DNA from: Chrysogorgia sp. JL179-B06
Lineage: Eukaryota; Cnidaria; Anthozoa; Scleralcyonacea; Chrysogorgiidae
Assembly (NCBI GenBank): GCA_035772405.1
Contig: JAYKKM010000147.1
Coordinates: 3,016,001-3,080,000, forward strand
Length of the DNA stretch: 64,000 nt
Direction: 5' to 3'
The notes under the pieces were generated by a model, which was not told the origin of the DNA, made no database searches, and saw only the letters and a program-made list of their open reading frames with translations. The translations under genes were made by a program, and so were the position numbers. This document shows positions 1 to 8,138 of this stretch, in pieces; position 1 is the first letter of the stretch; each line of letters opens with the position of its first letter.

Positions 1-101
1 TCGTGTGTAGCCTTCGATGTGTTCGCCATCGCACGCTTGTAGTACTTTCCATAGTAGTCATGAAGGGCTTTCTGCATATAATATACTGTATGTTATACAT
101 A

Positions 102-800
102 ATGCGAAAGTTGACGGTATTCATTGAAGGAGCGGAAAACGTCGTGTCCTTTGATAACGCAATGATGGTCATTCACGATAACCCATACATTATGGTCAAG
201 ACAGCCACTGTGTTTTGGGACTACCATAACACAACAAATGACGACAGCATTCAGGTCTTCACGCTGGATGACTCTAGGGTCGGCTCTTTTAAAAAGATTA
301 AAGTGGGTGAAGGGTACTTTAGCTTAGACGCACTGGTCAAAGTTTTGAAACATGAGTCTAACGAGCATAAGGTAAATCTCGAGATAGAGAAACTGGTGCC
401 CACAGGCAAGTGTAGGGTTAAGGTTAGTAGCTCAGCTGTGTTAGACACCATTGGGCCTCTACTTGGTTTCGCGAAGGGTGAGGTGATTCAGAATGACTTA
501 CAGTGGCACACTAGCCCAAACGAGGTCGATATGTATAGAGGTCTGAAGTACATAGAAGTTTCGTGTGATGTTGTTGAAACCGAGAGCAACGTGGGTATCG
601 ATGGGAAGCGCAGCGATGTGATCACAACATTACCAATACCCACCGAACAGTCTTTGAAAGGGTCAGTGCAACGTCATGTGGATATTGAGTCAAAGGTGAG
701 TATTAAAAAAGGTGTTTACTCAAGTATGACGTTTCGCGTCAAACCAAATAACGGTGGTCTCAAAATTGGCGCGGTGCTATTGGAACTGTATATTGTGTGA
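102..800 (+). CDS. Polinton penton-like minor capsid protein
   Basis: This ORF encodes about 232 residues when started at the ATG at 102. The open frame runs to the window edge, but the upstream residues look like non-coding read-through, so the ATG at 102 (MRKLTVFIEG) is preferred. The protein is beta-rich. Its C-terminal half has the pattern of the single-jelly-roll penton or minor capsid proteins of Polintons and adintovirus-like elements: a LGF motif near residue 120, then a block of the type YIEVSCDVVE, a PTEQSL stretch, and a final hydrophobic strand ending LLELYIV. Such proteins form the capsid vertices beside a double-jelly-roll major capsid protein. It is followed after 5 bp by the integrase and lies on the same strand as the other element genes. 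Family assignment is by pattern recognition, so confidence is moderate. Confidence 0.6.
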   Translation: MRKLTVFIEGAENVVSFDNAMMVIHDNPYIMVKTATVFWDYHNTTNDDSIQVFTLDDSRVGSFKKIKVGEGYFSLDALVKVLKHESNEHKVNLEIEKLVPTGKCRVKVSSSAVLDTIGPLLGFAKGEVIQNDLQWHTSPNEVDMYRGLKYIEVSCDVVETESNVGIDGKRSDVITTLPIPTEQSLKGSVQRHVDIESKVSIKKGVYSSMTFRVKPNNGGLKIGAVLLELYIV

Positions 801-805
801 ATTAT

Positions 806-1909
806 ATGGAACTCGGTGTGGAGACAGAGCAAGGGTTGCGAGACATCTATTATAATCCTAAGACAGGGTACAGTGGTGCAGAGAGGTTGTATCAAAGTGC
901 GTTAGGGGACGGATTGAAAGTAACTAGAAAAACAGTGAAAGAATGGTTGACCACGCAGGACACTTACACTAGGTACAAACCCATTGTGAGAAGACATAAA
1001 TTCCGTGCTACCTTCGTCGGGTTTCTTGGTGAAGAGCTCCAAATGGACTTAGTGGACATGAGTAAGTACTCAAAACAGAATGGCGGTTATTATTGGATAC
1101 TAACAGGCATTGAAATATTGAGTAGATACGCTTTTGGCATTGCGGTTTATAGAAAAGACACTAAGAACATGACTAAGGCTGTTGGAAAGTTGTTGAGTGA
1201 CTTTAAAGATTGGTTTGGGACCACACCTAAGTTAGCGCAATTTGATGATGGACTTGAGTTCTACAACGTTGGTGTGAAAAGTTTGCTGAAAAAACATGGT
1301 GTTGAATATTTCAGCACTAAGAGCGATAAAAAGGCTGCTGTTGTCGAGCGTTTCAATAGAAGTCTCAAGAGTATTATGTGGAAGTACTTTTACACCTGCG
1401 GAACGTACAAGTGGATCGACGTTCTTGATCAGTTTGTGGACAATTACAATAGCAATATGAATCGAAGTATTATGATGAAGCCAAAGGATGTCGATAAGTC
1501 AAATGAAGGTGAAGTTTGGACCACTTTGTTTGGTCACCAATTCGCAGACAACCCATTGCCAAAGTTTAGAGTTGGTCAATCAGTGAGAATTAGTAAGTAC
1601 AAGAGCGTGTTCACAAAGGGCTACGAAGCCAACTTCACTGAGGAGCTGTTTAAAGTGGTGAAAGTTATTCGTGGTGACCCTAATGTGTATGAAATTGAGG
1701 ACATAAGTGGTGAACAGATTATTGGTAAGTTTTATGAACAGGAGTTATCGCTGGTCAATAAGAAACATGGTGACGATGTGTATAGAGTCGAAAAGGTGTT
1801 GAAAAGAAAGAAAGTCAGAGGGAAGAAGATGGCGTTGGTTAAATGGTTAGGTTACGAAAGCAAACATAATTCGTGGATACCAGAAAGCGATATTCAAAAT
1901 GTGAGCTAA
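806..1909 (+). CDS. Polinton DDE integrase with C-terminal chromodomain
   Basis: This is a retroviral-type (rve) integrase of about 367 residues from the ATG at 806; the open frame also has a GTG at 797. Numbering from 806, the DDE triad is visible: D81 in LQMDLVDM, D147 in FDDGLEF and E181 in AVVERFNRSLK, which is the usual order and spacing of Polinton c-integrases. A beta-rich DNA-binding part around residues 245-320 is followed by a chromodomain at about 324-367 (YRVEKVLKRKK, then LVKWLGYESKHNSWIPESD), which in related elements can direct integration by reading chromatin marks. The ORF is intact. It starts 5 bp after the minor capsid stop and ends 6 bp before the next ORF. Identification as a Polinton-type integrase is secure because capsid and ATPase genes sit beside it. 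Confidence 0.92.
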   Translation: MELGVETEQGLRDIYYNPKTGYSGAERLYQSALGDGLKVTRKTVKEWLTTQDTYTRYKPIVRRHKFRATFVGFLGEELQMDLVDMSKYSKQNGGYYWILTGIEILSRYAFGIAVYRKDTKNMTKAVGKLLSDFKDWFGTTPKLAQFDDGLEFYNVGVKSLLKKHGVEYFSTKSDKKAAVVERFNRSLKSIMWKYFYTCGTYKWIDVLDQFVDNYNSNMNRSIMMKPKDVDKSNEGEVWTTLFGHQFADNPLPKFRVGQSVRISKYKSVFTKGYEANFTEELFKVVKVIRGDPNVYEIEDISGEQIIGKFYEQELSLVNKKHGDDVYRVEKVLKRKKVRGKKMALVKWLGYESKHNSWIPESDIQNVS

Positions 1910-1915
1910 TGTAAT

Positions 1916-2536
1916 ATGGCTGAAGGTGGGGAAGGTTACGACGACTTTGAGATGGAGAGCTTTAGTGAGTACAACGACGTCACTGATGAGCAATTAGAAG
2001 AGGAGCTCGCCGATACTAACGAGTGGCTCCGCAAGGTGGACATTGGGTACGGCGCGAATGAGATGCCGAGAGACGTTCGTGTTAATTATGATAACAACCT
2101 CAACACTGCGAATAAGATAAGAAGTGTGCTAGCTAGAAGGCGAGGTGGGCAAAAAGAGACGTCGTTTATTGACGATGGTGAAACGGTGACAATAAGGGGT
2201 ACAGACACGAGATCCTCAGCAGTTGTTGATGATGACTACACTCCCAAGCTTAGAAACGTGTCGGCAGACAAACTGAAAGAGGGAGCACCATCTGACACAC
2301 GCGACGGTGTACCATCGATGTTGAAAGACAAAAAGATGTTCTTATCGGCGGAAAGAAGCGACAAGAAAGACTTCCTCAAAAATGTTATGGGTGTAGACAT
2401 TAGGAAGGGAGACGGACCGAGATCGAAAAGACTCATCGATGGGTTGAGGGTGGTCAATGGTAAGAGAGGCGACACGACGGGCGCTGAGTTTGATGGTAGG
2501 AGAATCATCACTAGAAATTGGGGAATTTGGTTATAG
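1916..2536 (+). CDS. Polinton ORF of unknown function, acidic N-terminus
   Basis: I do not recognise this 206-residue ORF. The first 45 residues are very acidic (GYDDFEMESFSEYND and LEEELADTNEW). The rest is charged, Arg/Lys-rich and poor in hydrophobic residues, so it is probably a disordered or core-type protein. It starts 6 bp after the integrase stop in an AT-rich context (gtaatATGG). Its last 80 bp overlap the next ORF in another frame, and the sequence tggggaatttgg near 2520 would be a natural indel site. The two ORFs may therefore be one gene split by a frameshift, or two overlapping genes. Only comparison with an intact relative can tell. Confidence 0.5.
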   Translation: MAEGGEGYDDFEMESFSEYNDVTDEQLEEELADTNEWLRKVDIGYGANEMPRDVRVNYDNNLNTANKIRSVLARRRGGQKETSFIDDGETVTIRGTDTRSSAVVDDDYTPKLRNVSADKLKEGAPSDTRDGVPSMLKDKKMFLSAERSDKKDFLKNVMGVDIRKGDGPRSKRLIDGLRVVNGKRGDTTGAEFDGRRIITRNWGIWL

Positions 2537-3365
2537 CAGAGCGACCGCCAACGCTGGATTTGTTAAAGCGTTCAAGGGCTTAGTTGATGAGGCTAGAGAA
2601 GAACACAAAAACACATCAAATGGTGTGGTTGACGCACAGTTGAGGTCTGAGGGTATAACACCAACAGAAGAGTTGGCAGATGGTATTGTTTCGAACGTTT
2701 CTGATAGGGTTGAAGGTGAAGTGGAGTCACGAGAGAGTGAGCTAAATGATGGTGTGACGTCTGAGGTTGGTGGTGAAGAGCAAATGTTGAGAGAAATCGC
2801 AGGCGCATTGAATCCGGTGGGCTCAAATGATGTGATGATAAATGCTTTAGAAATCACAGCCGATAGTTACCGCTTGAAAGCTTTAAATGAGACTGACCCA
2901 ATGAAAGAACAATGGTATAAAAACGTTAGTGAGACAGCCGAGTTGAAAGCGGATAACATACGACTTCATGAGGGTCTCAAACCAGAACACGAAGAAGCTA
3001 ATAAAATTATCGTTGATGAGGTCAGAAACAACGACTTGTCTAGGTTAGAGAGATTTAAGAAGTGGGCTAAAGAAAATATGGTTGGGTTGAGTGCTGTAGC
3101 AATTTCAGTGGCTGGAATTATAACAACTATTATTATCGCTGGTAGGTCTGCTGTTATGAAAGGCGCTAAAGCCACAAAGTCGTTCGCACAGGCTGTTAAG
3201 AACGCGATAACGAAGATGGGTCCATGGGCTGTTGGGCTGGCTAATTTAGTTTATAATATGTTGACGTTGGGTGTAAAGGGTCTTGCGTGGTTGGCTCAAA
3301 ATCTGTGGGTACTCGCGGTGATATTTGTGTGGTTTGCTTACGACTATTATAAGCTAAAACGGTAG
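2457..3365 (+). CDS. Polinton ORF with C-terminal membrane-like helices
   Basis: The open frame has ATGs at 2457 and 2493 and ends at 3365. The N-terminal 200 residues are charged and helical (rich in E, D and N). From about residue 205 a cationic stretch (RLERFKKWAKENM) leads into a hydrophobic segment (VAISVAGIITTIIIAG), a Lys/Ala-rich amphipathic helix, and two more hydrophobic segments ending WVLAVIFVWFAYDYY. Polintons commonly carry a membrane-active virion protein between integrase and capsid genes, and a role of that type is inference. If the 2457-2536 overlap is a frameshift, this is the C-terminal part of the preceding ORF. It is followed by a 52-bp gap containing a hairpin. Confidence 0.5.
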   Translation: MVREATRRALSLMVGESSLEIGEFGYSRATANAGFVKAFKGLVDEAREEHKNTSNGVVDAQLRSEGITPTEELADGIVSNVSDRVEGEVESRESELNDGVTSEVGGEEQMLREIAGALNPVGSNDVMINALEITADSYRLKALNETDPMKEQWYKNVSETAELKADNIRLHEGLKPEHEEANKIIVDEVRNNDLSRLERFKKWAKENMVGLSAVAISVAGIITTIIIAGRSAVMKGAKATKSFAQAVKNAITKMGPWAVGLANLVYNMLTLGVKGLAWLAQNLWVLAVIFVWFAYDYYKLKR

Positions 3366-3369
3366 TCTC

Positions 3370-3396
3370 ATCTTCGAGGGCCTCAGCTTCGAAGAT
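3370..3396 (+). terminator. Intergenic hairpin upstream of the capsid gene
   Basis: A 10-bp inverted repeat (atcttcgagg and cttcgaagat, one mismatch) surrounds a 6-nt loop. It is the main structure in the only intergenic gap longer than 15 bp inside the element's gene block. Some large DNA viruses and virophages mark transcript ends with such hairpins, so a transcript-end role is plausible but unproven. Confidence 0.35.
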
Positions 3397-3417
3397 AACA
3401 AAACACACGTAAACTAT

Positions 3418-4658
3418 ATGAACGTCACGTCAGCAGAATTGAGTCCCGGTTTTAGACGAGCGACCATGGGCGTCATAAGAGGGGTGAGAACGCAGCATGT
3501 GATCACGTTAAACCCTAATAAAGTCAGTCCTGGTGAGGAACTTTACATTGACGTACCGAAGCTCAAGGTTAGTAGCTGTTTGGTGCCTGGATCGTTGGGT
3601 TTAGTGTTTGACTTTAAGAATGCGAACGACAAAAGTTGGTTCTTGAACAATGTGAGTAAGTTGCTTTGCGAGAAACTTGTTGTGAGACTAGCTGGGGAGA
3701 CTGTGTATGACAATAGTGGGGAAAGTTACACTGGTGTTTATCGCGACCTTTGGGAAAGTGTTACTGCGCGAGACCAAATGGTTGACTATGGCGTTGGCTC
3801 TGAGAACTTGAGAAAGCTAATTTCTAAGGACGACAGTGGCGCGACAAGTGGGAACGTTGCTAAGGTTAGTGATGCACTGATGTTTGGTGTGATTGGAACG
3901 AAACAGCGGATAAAGCTTGGTAAGATCATGAATGACCACGGGTTGTACGCTCCTTTTAGCATGAATAACAACTTACAGTATGTGATCACACTTCCAAAGG
4001 CTACAGACATCATGGTGGCGCAATCTAATGAGAGTGTAGGTGGATACACTTTGGAGAACCTCGAGCTTGAGTACGAAACGATTGACAACCAGGAGCTCTC
4101 TGATGAAATAACGTCGGGCTATGCAAGTGGTCGCAGTTTGTCATACGAACACGTCACGTTGATGAAAACCACTGAATGGGATAAAGGCACAACTATTGTG
4201 AACGAGAATGTTAATCTTCCAAGAAAAAGCATGAAGGCAATTGTGTTGCTATTCACGAGTAAGGTGCGAACAGACAGTGAGGAGTTTCTTTACCCGAATA
4301 TTGAGAGTGTTAGAGTCACAATTGAAGGCGTACCAAATAGCGTGTACTCACAAGGCATTCCAAAGTCGAAGTTCTATGCAGAAGCAAAACGGTTGTTTGG
4401 GTTGGGTGAAGAGCATGCTCAGTTCATGACCATACAGAAGTTCTATAAAGATGGCTTCGCGTTAGTCATTGACTTGAGGAGCGTTCAAGATAATTATACA
4501 ACGTCGCCACTGGCAAGAAAATTGTGAACACACAATCTGGCGTGCTTCTTGAGATCACTAAAAAAGCGACGACTGCAAACGTTATGTGTAGGGTGTTTGT
4601 GATGAGTGATGGGTTAGTCAACTTCATGAACAATGGGCTGCAATCCATCCAGTATTAA
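3418..4658 (+). pseudogene. Polinton major capsid protein, frameshifted near its C-terminus
   Basis: The intact frame (3418-4527) starts at ATG 3418 and gives 369 residues of beta-rich sequence with the features of a double-jelly-roll hexon-like major capsid protein: an LVVRLAGETVYD block near residue 90, a VTARD region, and later paired strands before a conserved region around residues 330-355. The last residues of this frame do not fit the family. The expected C-terminal region is instead open in another frame from about 4491 to the stop at 4656-4658. A single indel between about 4491 and 4527 therefore separates the last roughly 50 residues. The ATPase ATG lies 15 bp after the true stop. 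This break implies the copy no longer makes a complete capsid protein, unless the window carries a sequencing error there. Confidence 0.75.
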
Positions 4659-4673
4659 ATCAAACGCAATTTA

Positions 4674-5273
4674 ATGGAAACTCCGTTTAATGCGTTAATT
4701 GTTGGGATGACAGCTTGTGGTAAGACACACTACCTACTCAACACACTGGAATCTGAGTATTGTGGCAAATTTGACTACATTGTGTTGATTTGCCCTACTT
4801 TTGAGTGGAACAAAGCGTACCAAGATTGGAGATATGTGCGCGACCCTGACGTGTTAGCGATAGACTGCGCACAGGATAATGTCGACGCTGTTCTCAAGCA
4901 TGTAACAAACACTTTTAAAGGCACTAACACTCTGATTGTGTTGGACGATTGCGCGAGCTCTCAAGACGTCAAGAATAGGACTAGTCAATTGGTTAACTTA
5001 GCTTTTAGCGCGCGACATTTTACGTTGAGCGTTATTGTCATCACACAACAACTGACGTCGATCGCAAAACCGTATAGAGAAAACATTAGTAAGCTTGTTT
5101 GCTTTTACTGTCCGAGTAAGAGTGATATGAAGGTTGTTATTGACGATTACCTTGGACACATTAGCAAAGAGGAAGCGTTGGCGATTGTGGCCGCATTAAA
5201 AAATCATAAGTACGCTAGACTCGAAATCTCACTGCGCTATCCATACAGTCACGAAGTTGTTATTCCGCAATAA
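4674..5273 (+). CDS. Polinton FtsK/HerA-type DNA packaging ATPase
   Basis: This is a 199-residue P-loop ATPase. Walker A is GMTACGKT (residues 11-18), Walker B is LIVLDD (87-92), an ARH motif follows at 113-115, and the polar strand VIVITQQ (120-126) fits the sensor region of FtsK/HerA packaging ATPases. The length is typical of the Polinton and adenovirus IVa2-like group. In the virion-assembly model it pumps the genome into preformed capsids. The gene directly follows the capsid gene, the usual order in these elements, and ends 3 bp before the next ORF. All motifs are intact. Confidence 0.9.
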   Translation: METPFNALIVGMTACGKTHYLLNTLESEYCGKFDYIVLICPTFEWNKAYQDWRYVRDPDVLAIDCAQDNVDAVLKHVTNTFKGTNTLIVLDDCASSQDVKNRTSQLVNLAFSARHFTLSVIVITQQLTSIAKPYRENISKLVCFYCPSKSDMKVVIDDYLGHISKEEALAIVAALKNHKYARLEISLRYPYSHEVVIPQ

Positions 5274-5276
5274 AAT

Positions 5277-5792
5277 ATGGGTATAAGTAATAACGTGATG
5301 GTGAAACGCAAAAGTGAAGAAAACCCCACGATTGAGGAATTAGTTGAGGATACTCAAGCCGCTGGTACTTCAACTGTGGAAGACGATATTGACGCTAGAA
5401 GAGCCGAACTTGTTAGACTGTCTGGTGACGGTGTGGTAAGCCAATCTGAAGCGTACATTAGAAAAGCGTCCGCAAAGGTTATCGATAAGATATGGCGCCA
5501 ATATGAGTTGAAGAGAATGGAAATCGCGAACGCCTTTCTCACCGACTTGCTAATCAGCAAATTCGCTAACTTACTGGACGGGTTGAACGCTATTGAGAAC
5601 CCTGACGAACTAAACGATGAGTTACAAAAAGACCCGCTACTAAAGAAAGACGTTGAGAACATTGTCGCGGTTGTGACACCGTACGTGCCTTTCTTAGGTT
5701 TGCTGTCAGGAGGAATCACAACGTCAAAATATGTATACGATCACCATTTTAGAAGTGCGACAAACGCTGAAAATAGTGAACAAACGGACTAA
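5277..5792 (+). CDS. Polinton small protein of unknown function
   Basis: I do not recognise this 171-residue ORF. It has an acidic, low-complexity N-terminus (NPTIEELVEDTQ), then a long charged helical stretch from about residue 50 to 125, and one hydrophobic segment near residues 131-148 (VTPYVPFLGLLSGGITTS) before a polar tail. It starts 3 bp after the ATPase stop (aaaatATGG) and is the last ORF before the repeat-rich terminus. Helical content and position suggest a virion or accessory protein, but there is no firm evidence. Confidence 0.55.
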   Translation: MGISNNVMVKRKSEENPTIEELVEDTQAAGTSTVEDDIDARRAELVRLSGDGVVSQSEAYIRKASAKVIDKIWRQYELKRMEIANAFLTDLLISKFANLLDGLNAIENPDELNDELQKDPLLKKDVENIVAVVTPYVPFLGLLSGGITTSKYVYDHHFRSATNAENSEQTD

Positions 5793-5799
5793 TCTATTA

Positions 5800-6245
5800 T
5801 TAACAGGTGGCAATAATCTAATTTGCATAACAGGTGGCAATTTTATCACGCGTGAGACACTTTTACGACACATAAATTTGTAAAAGCGTTGAAACGACTA
5901 TTTTCTTAAATGTGATTTGACAAATTTGTGAAAATGTTGAAACGACTATTTTCCTGTGATTTGACAAATTTGTGAAAATGTTGAAACGACTATTTTTTAA
6001 ATGTGACGTAAATTTGTGAAAATGTTGAAACGACATTTTCTATTATTTTTTAAATGTAACGTAAACTTGTGAAAATGTTGAAACGACTATTTTCCTAAAT
6101 GTGATTTGACATAAATTTGTGAAAATGTTGAAACGACACTTTCTATTTTTCCTAAATGTGATTTGACAAATTTGTGAAAATGTTGAAACGACACTTTCTA
6201 TTTGCGAAAATTTTGAAACGACACTTTCTATTTTTAAAAATGTGA
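5800..6245 (+). repeat. Subterminal tandem repeats of the Polinton
   Basis: At least eight irregular copies of a core like aatttgtgaaaatgttgaaa, each followed by cgac, recur every roughly 33-55 bp, with variable tttcc or ttaaatg spacers. Two copies of taacaggtggcaa precede them near 5802 and 5829. Polinton terminal regions often contain such tandem arrays; no ORF is present. Confidence 0.85.
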
Positions 6246-6367
6246 CTGAAATAACACCAAATTAAGCAAAATCGTGATTTGGTATTGTCTCGTGAGTCTC
6301 GCATGTGTTTGACATCAATTGAGTAGAAAACGTGGGAGGGGTGTCTAGCTTGATTAATGATTGCCAT

Positions 6368-6535
6368 AGTAGTATAGAGAGTGGGGCTACGAGCTTATCA
6401 ATGTTAACCGTAAACGTAAATACCGAAACATCGCCAAATTTGTCGAGTCGTGACTTGGCACAAATTTGGTGATGTTTTGGTATTTATATTTACGTTCAAC
6501 GTCGGTGAGCTCGCAGCCCTACTCTCTATACTACT
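6368..6535. repeat. Imperfect palindrome forming the probable Polinton right terminus
   Basis: The left arm (6368-6450) begins AGTAGTATAGAGAGT. The right arm (about 6453-6535) is its inverted copy ending ACTCTCTATACTACT, with roughly 80% identity by eye. The AG...CT ends match Polinton termini. No matching 6-bp duplication flanks the palindrome itself (gccat versus aacttc), so it is read as the end of the element rather than an independent MITE. The left end of the element lies outside the window. Confidence 0.6.
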
Positions 6536-6574
6536 AACTTCCGATCCGGGGAAAGCCACTCAACCAACATTTGT

Positions 6575-6645
6575 ATCAGGCGTTTCTTTTCTCCCCTTCC
6601 CCTCCCTTTCCCTTCCTCCCCCCTTCCCCTCCCCCAAGAAACGCA
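6575..6645. repeat. Polypyrimidine tract
   Basis: An almost uninterrupted C/T run lies just outside the Polinton end. It is low complexity and has no coding potential. Confidence 0.7.
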
Positions 6646-6694
6646 TGATCGCAGGTTAGTTTCGTTGTTGAAGATCGCCCTGGGGGTGCGGGTC

Positions 6695-6931
6695 AACCAA
6701 GGCACGGCGGAAGCAAATCTGTATTGGGGGGCTGGGTACCAATCCTAAAATTGCCTGGTTATATAGTTTCTCCATTTGATGAATATACGAACAATTCGGA
6801 AGGACAAAAAACTCTCGGTTTGGTATTTTCCTGATCTAAATGATGCAACTTAAATTTTTTAAACACGTAAATGTTTGGCAACTTTATAATATTATTGGGG
6901 GGCTACAGCCCCCCTCTTCCGCCGGCCCTGT
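6695..6931. mobile_element. Small TIR element with GGCGGAAG ends
   Basis: GGCACGGCGGAAG near 6698 and TTCCGCCGGCCCTG near 6918 are inverted, with further inverted ggggggct and agccccc stretches inside. No clear target duplication was found. The ends resemble those of the 37518-38136 element. Confidence 0.4.
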
Positions 6932-7008
6932 CATTGGTCTAGACTTACCACTTACCAGATTGGTCAATATTGTTTTTCCTGATCTGCCCCTATTTGATAG
7001 GTACTTAT

Positions 7009-7746
7009 AGTACGTATTCCATATAAGGTCATATCGGACGGGACTGGGAAGAGCAAATACATTGCCCTCGTACCAGCCTCCTAGTTAATTGGATTATAAC
7101 CGACCCCAAAACAACAAAGGTTCTAACCCTCCCACAAAACTATAGAATATATTCTTTTAAAGTTAAATGATCTATTTACAACATACATACAGCTTATCCT
7201 AACGGAGCTAACTTAGTTCTCTTTGAAAGCGGATAATCGAACATGCCCAAAATATAATTTTCGTATTAGGCCAAGTAAAACAATATAGTAGTTTATCGTC
7301 CTAACTTTAAAAAAAAGGAGAATGCGAGCGCTTTTCTTTTTTTTTCAAGATGTCTTCTCCGAAATGGCCATCACCTACCAAAACCTAATTTTAACACATA
7401 TTAAAGCTATTTAACGTTGTATTACAAGCACAGAAAAAACCATGACAGAATCGAATGGATTTCTCTGCAATGGCTCCAATACAAGATTGCGTCATGTAAA
7501 ATCCGAAATGTACCGAAAAATCCCGAAAGGTAACGGGAGATACCGAAACGCACGATAATGGCCGAAAGGTGGAGCAAAAGGCCCCAAAAACAAGACAGAC
7601 TCGAAAAGTTTTCGATGCAAATAAAAAAATAATAATAATTTGATGCGGCGGAAAAAAGGATGCGGGCGGGGACGATTATCGTAACGTGTTAATTATCAGC
7701 ATCCAGTCCAGTCCCGTCCGATATGACCTTATATGGAATACGTACT
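7009..7746 (+). mobile_element. Non-autonomous DNA element with 39-bp TIRs (AGTACGTATTCC family)
   Basis: The left end AGTACGTATTCCATATAAGG, continuing through tcatatcggacgggactgg, is repeated inverted at the right end (7708-7746) almost perfectly. There is no ORF. The interior (about 7080-7275) matches, in reverse complement, sequence at about 52800-53240, so two copies of one family are in the window. The target duplication is unclear. Confidence 0.75.
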
Positions 7747-7750
7747 ATTT

Positions 7751-8138
7751 AACAATTAGTCACTGAAGTCGAGGTGACTATCGTTGATTAGTAGAAACTG
7801 ACCATGGTCTATTACAAATGCTGCATTCTGATTGGCTACTCAACCGTTGTCTATTCGTGATAGACAACGTTTGGGAAACGCGCTCAAAACAATGGCAGAA
7901 AACTCTCGTTTTGGGGAGGTTTCAGATGAGTTTTTGGATATTTTTTGGAGAATGCATGATTTGTAATAATCCACTAATTTGTTTCTACTAAAACAATTAG
8001 ACAACTCGTCCTCGTTGTCTATGAGCGAATAGTCAACTAGGCTTCGCCTTCGTTGACTATTCCCTCATAGACAACTCGGACTCGTTGTCTAATTGTTAAA
8101 TATAACGATAATCACTGAGACTGAGGTGACTAATTGTT
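7751..8138. mobile_element. Nested palindromic MITE
   Basis: The outer inverted ends AACAATTAGTCAC and GTGACTAATTGTT extend about 35 bp. Inside, 7992-8097 is a second palindrome (aacaattagacaactcg ... ttgtctaattgtt) with a GGCTTCGCC apex near 8041. No ORF is present. Confidence 0.65.
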
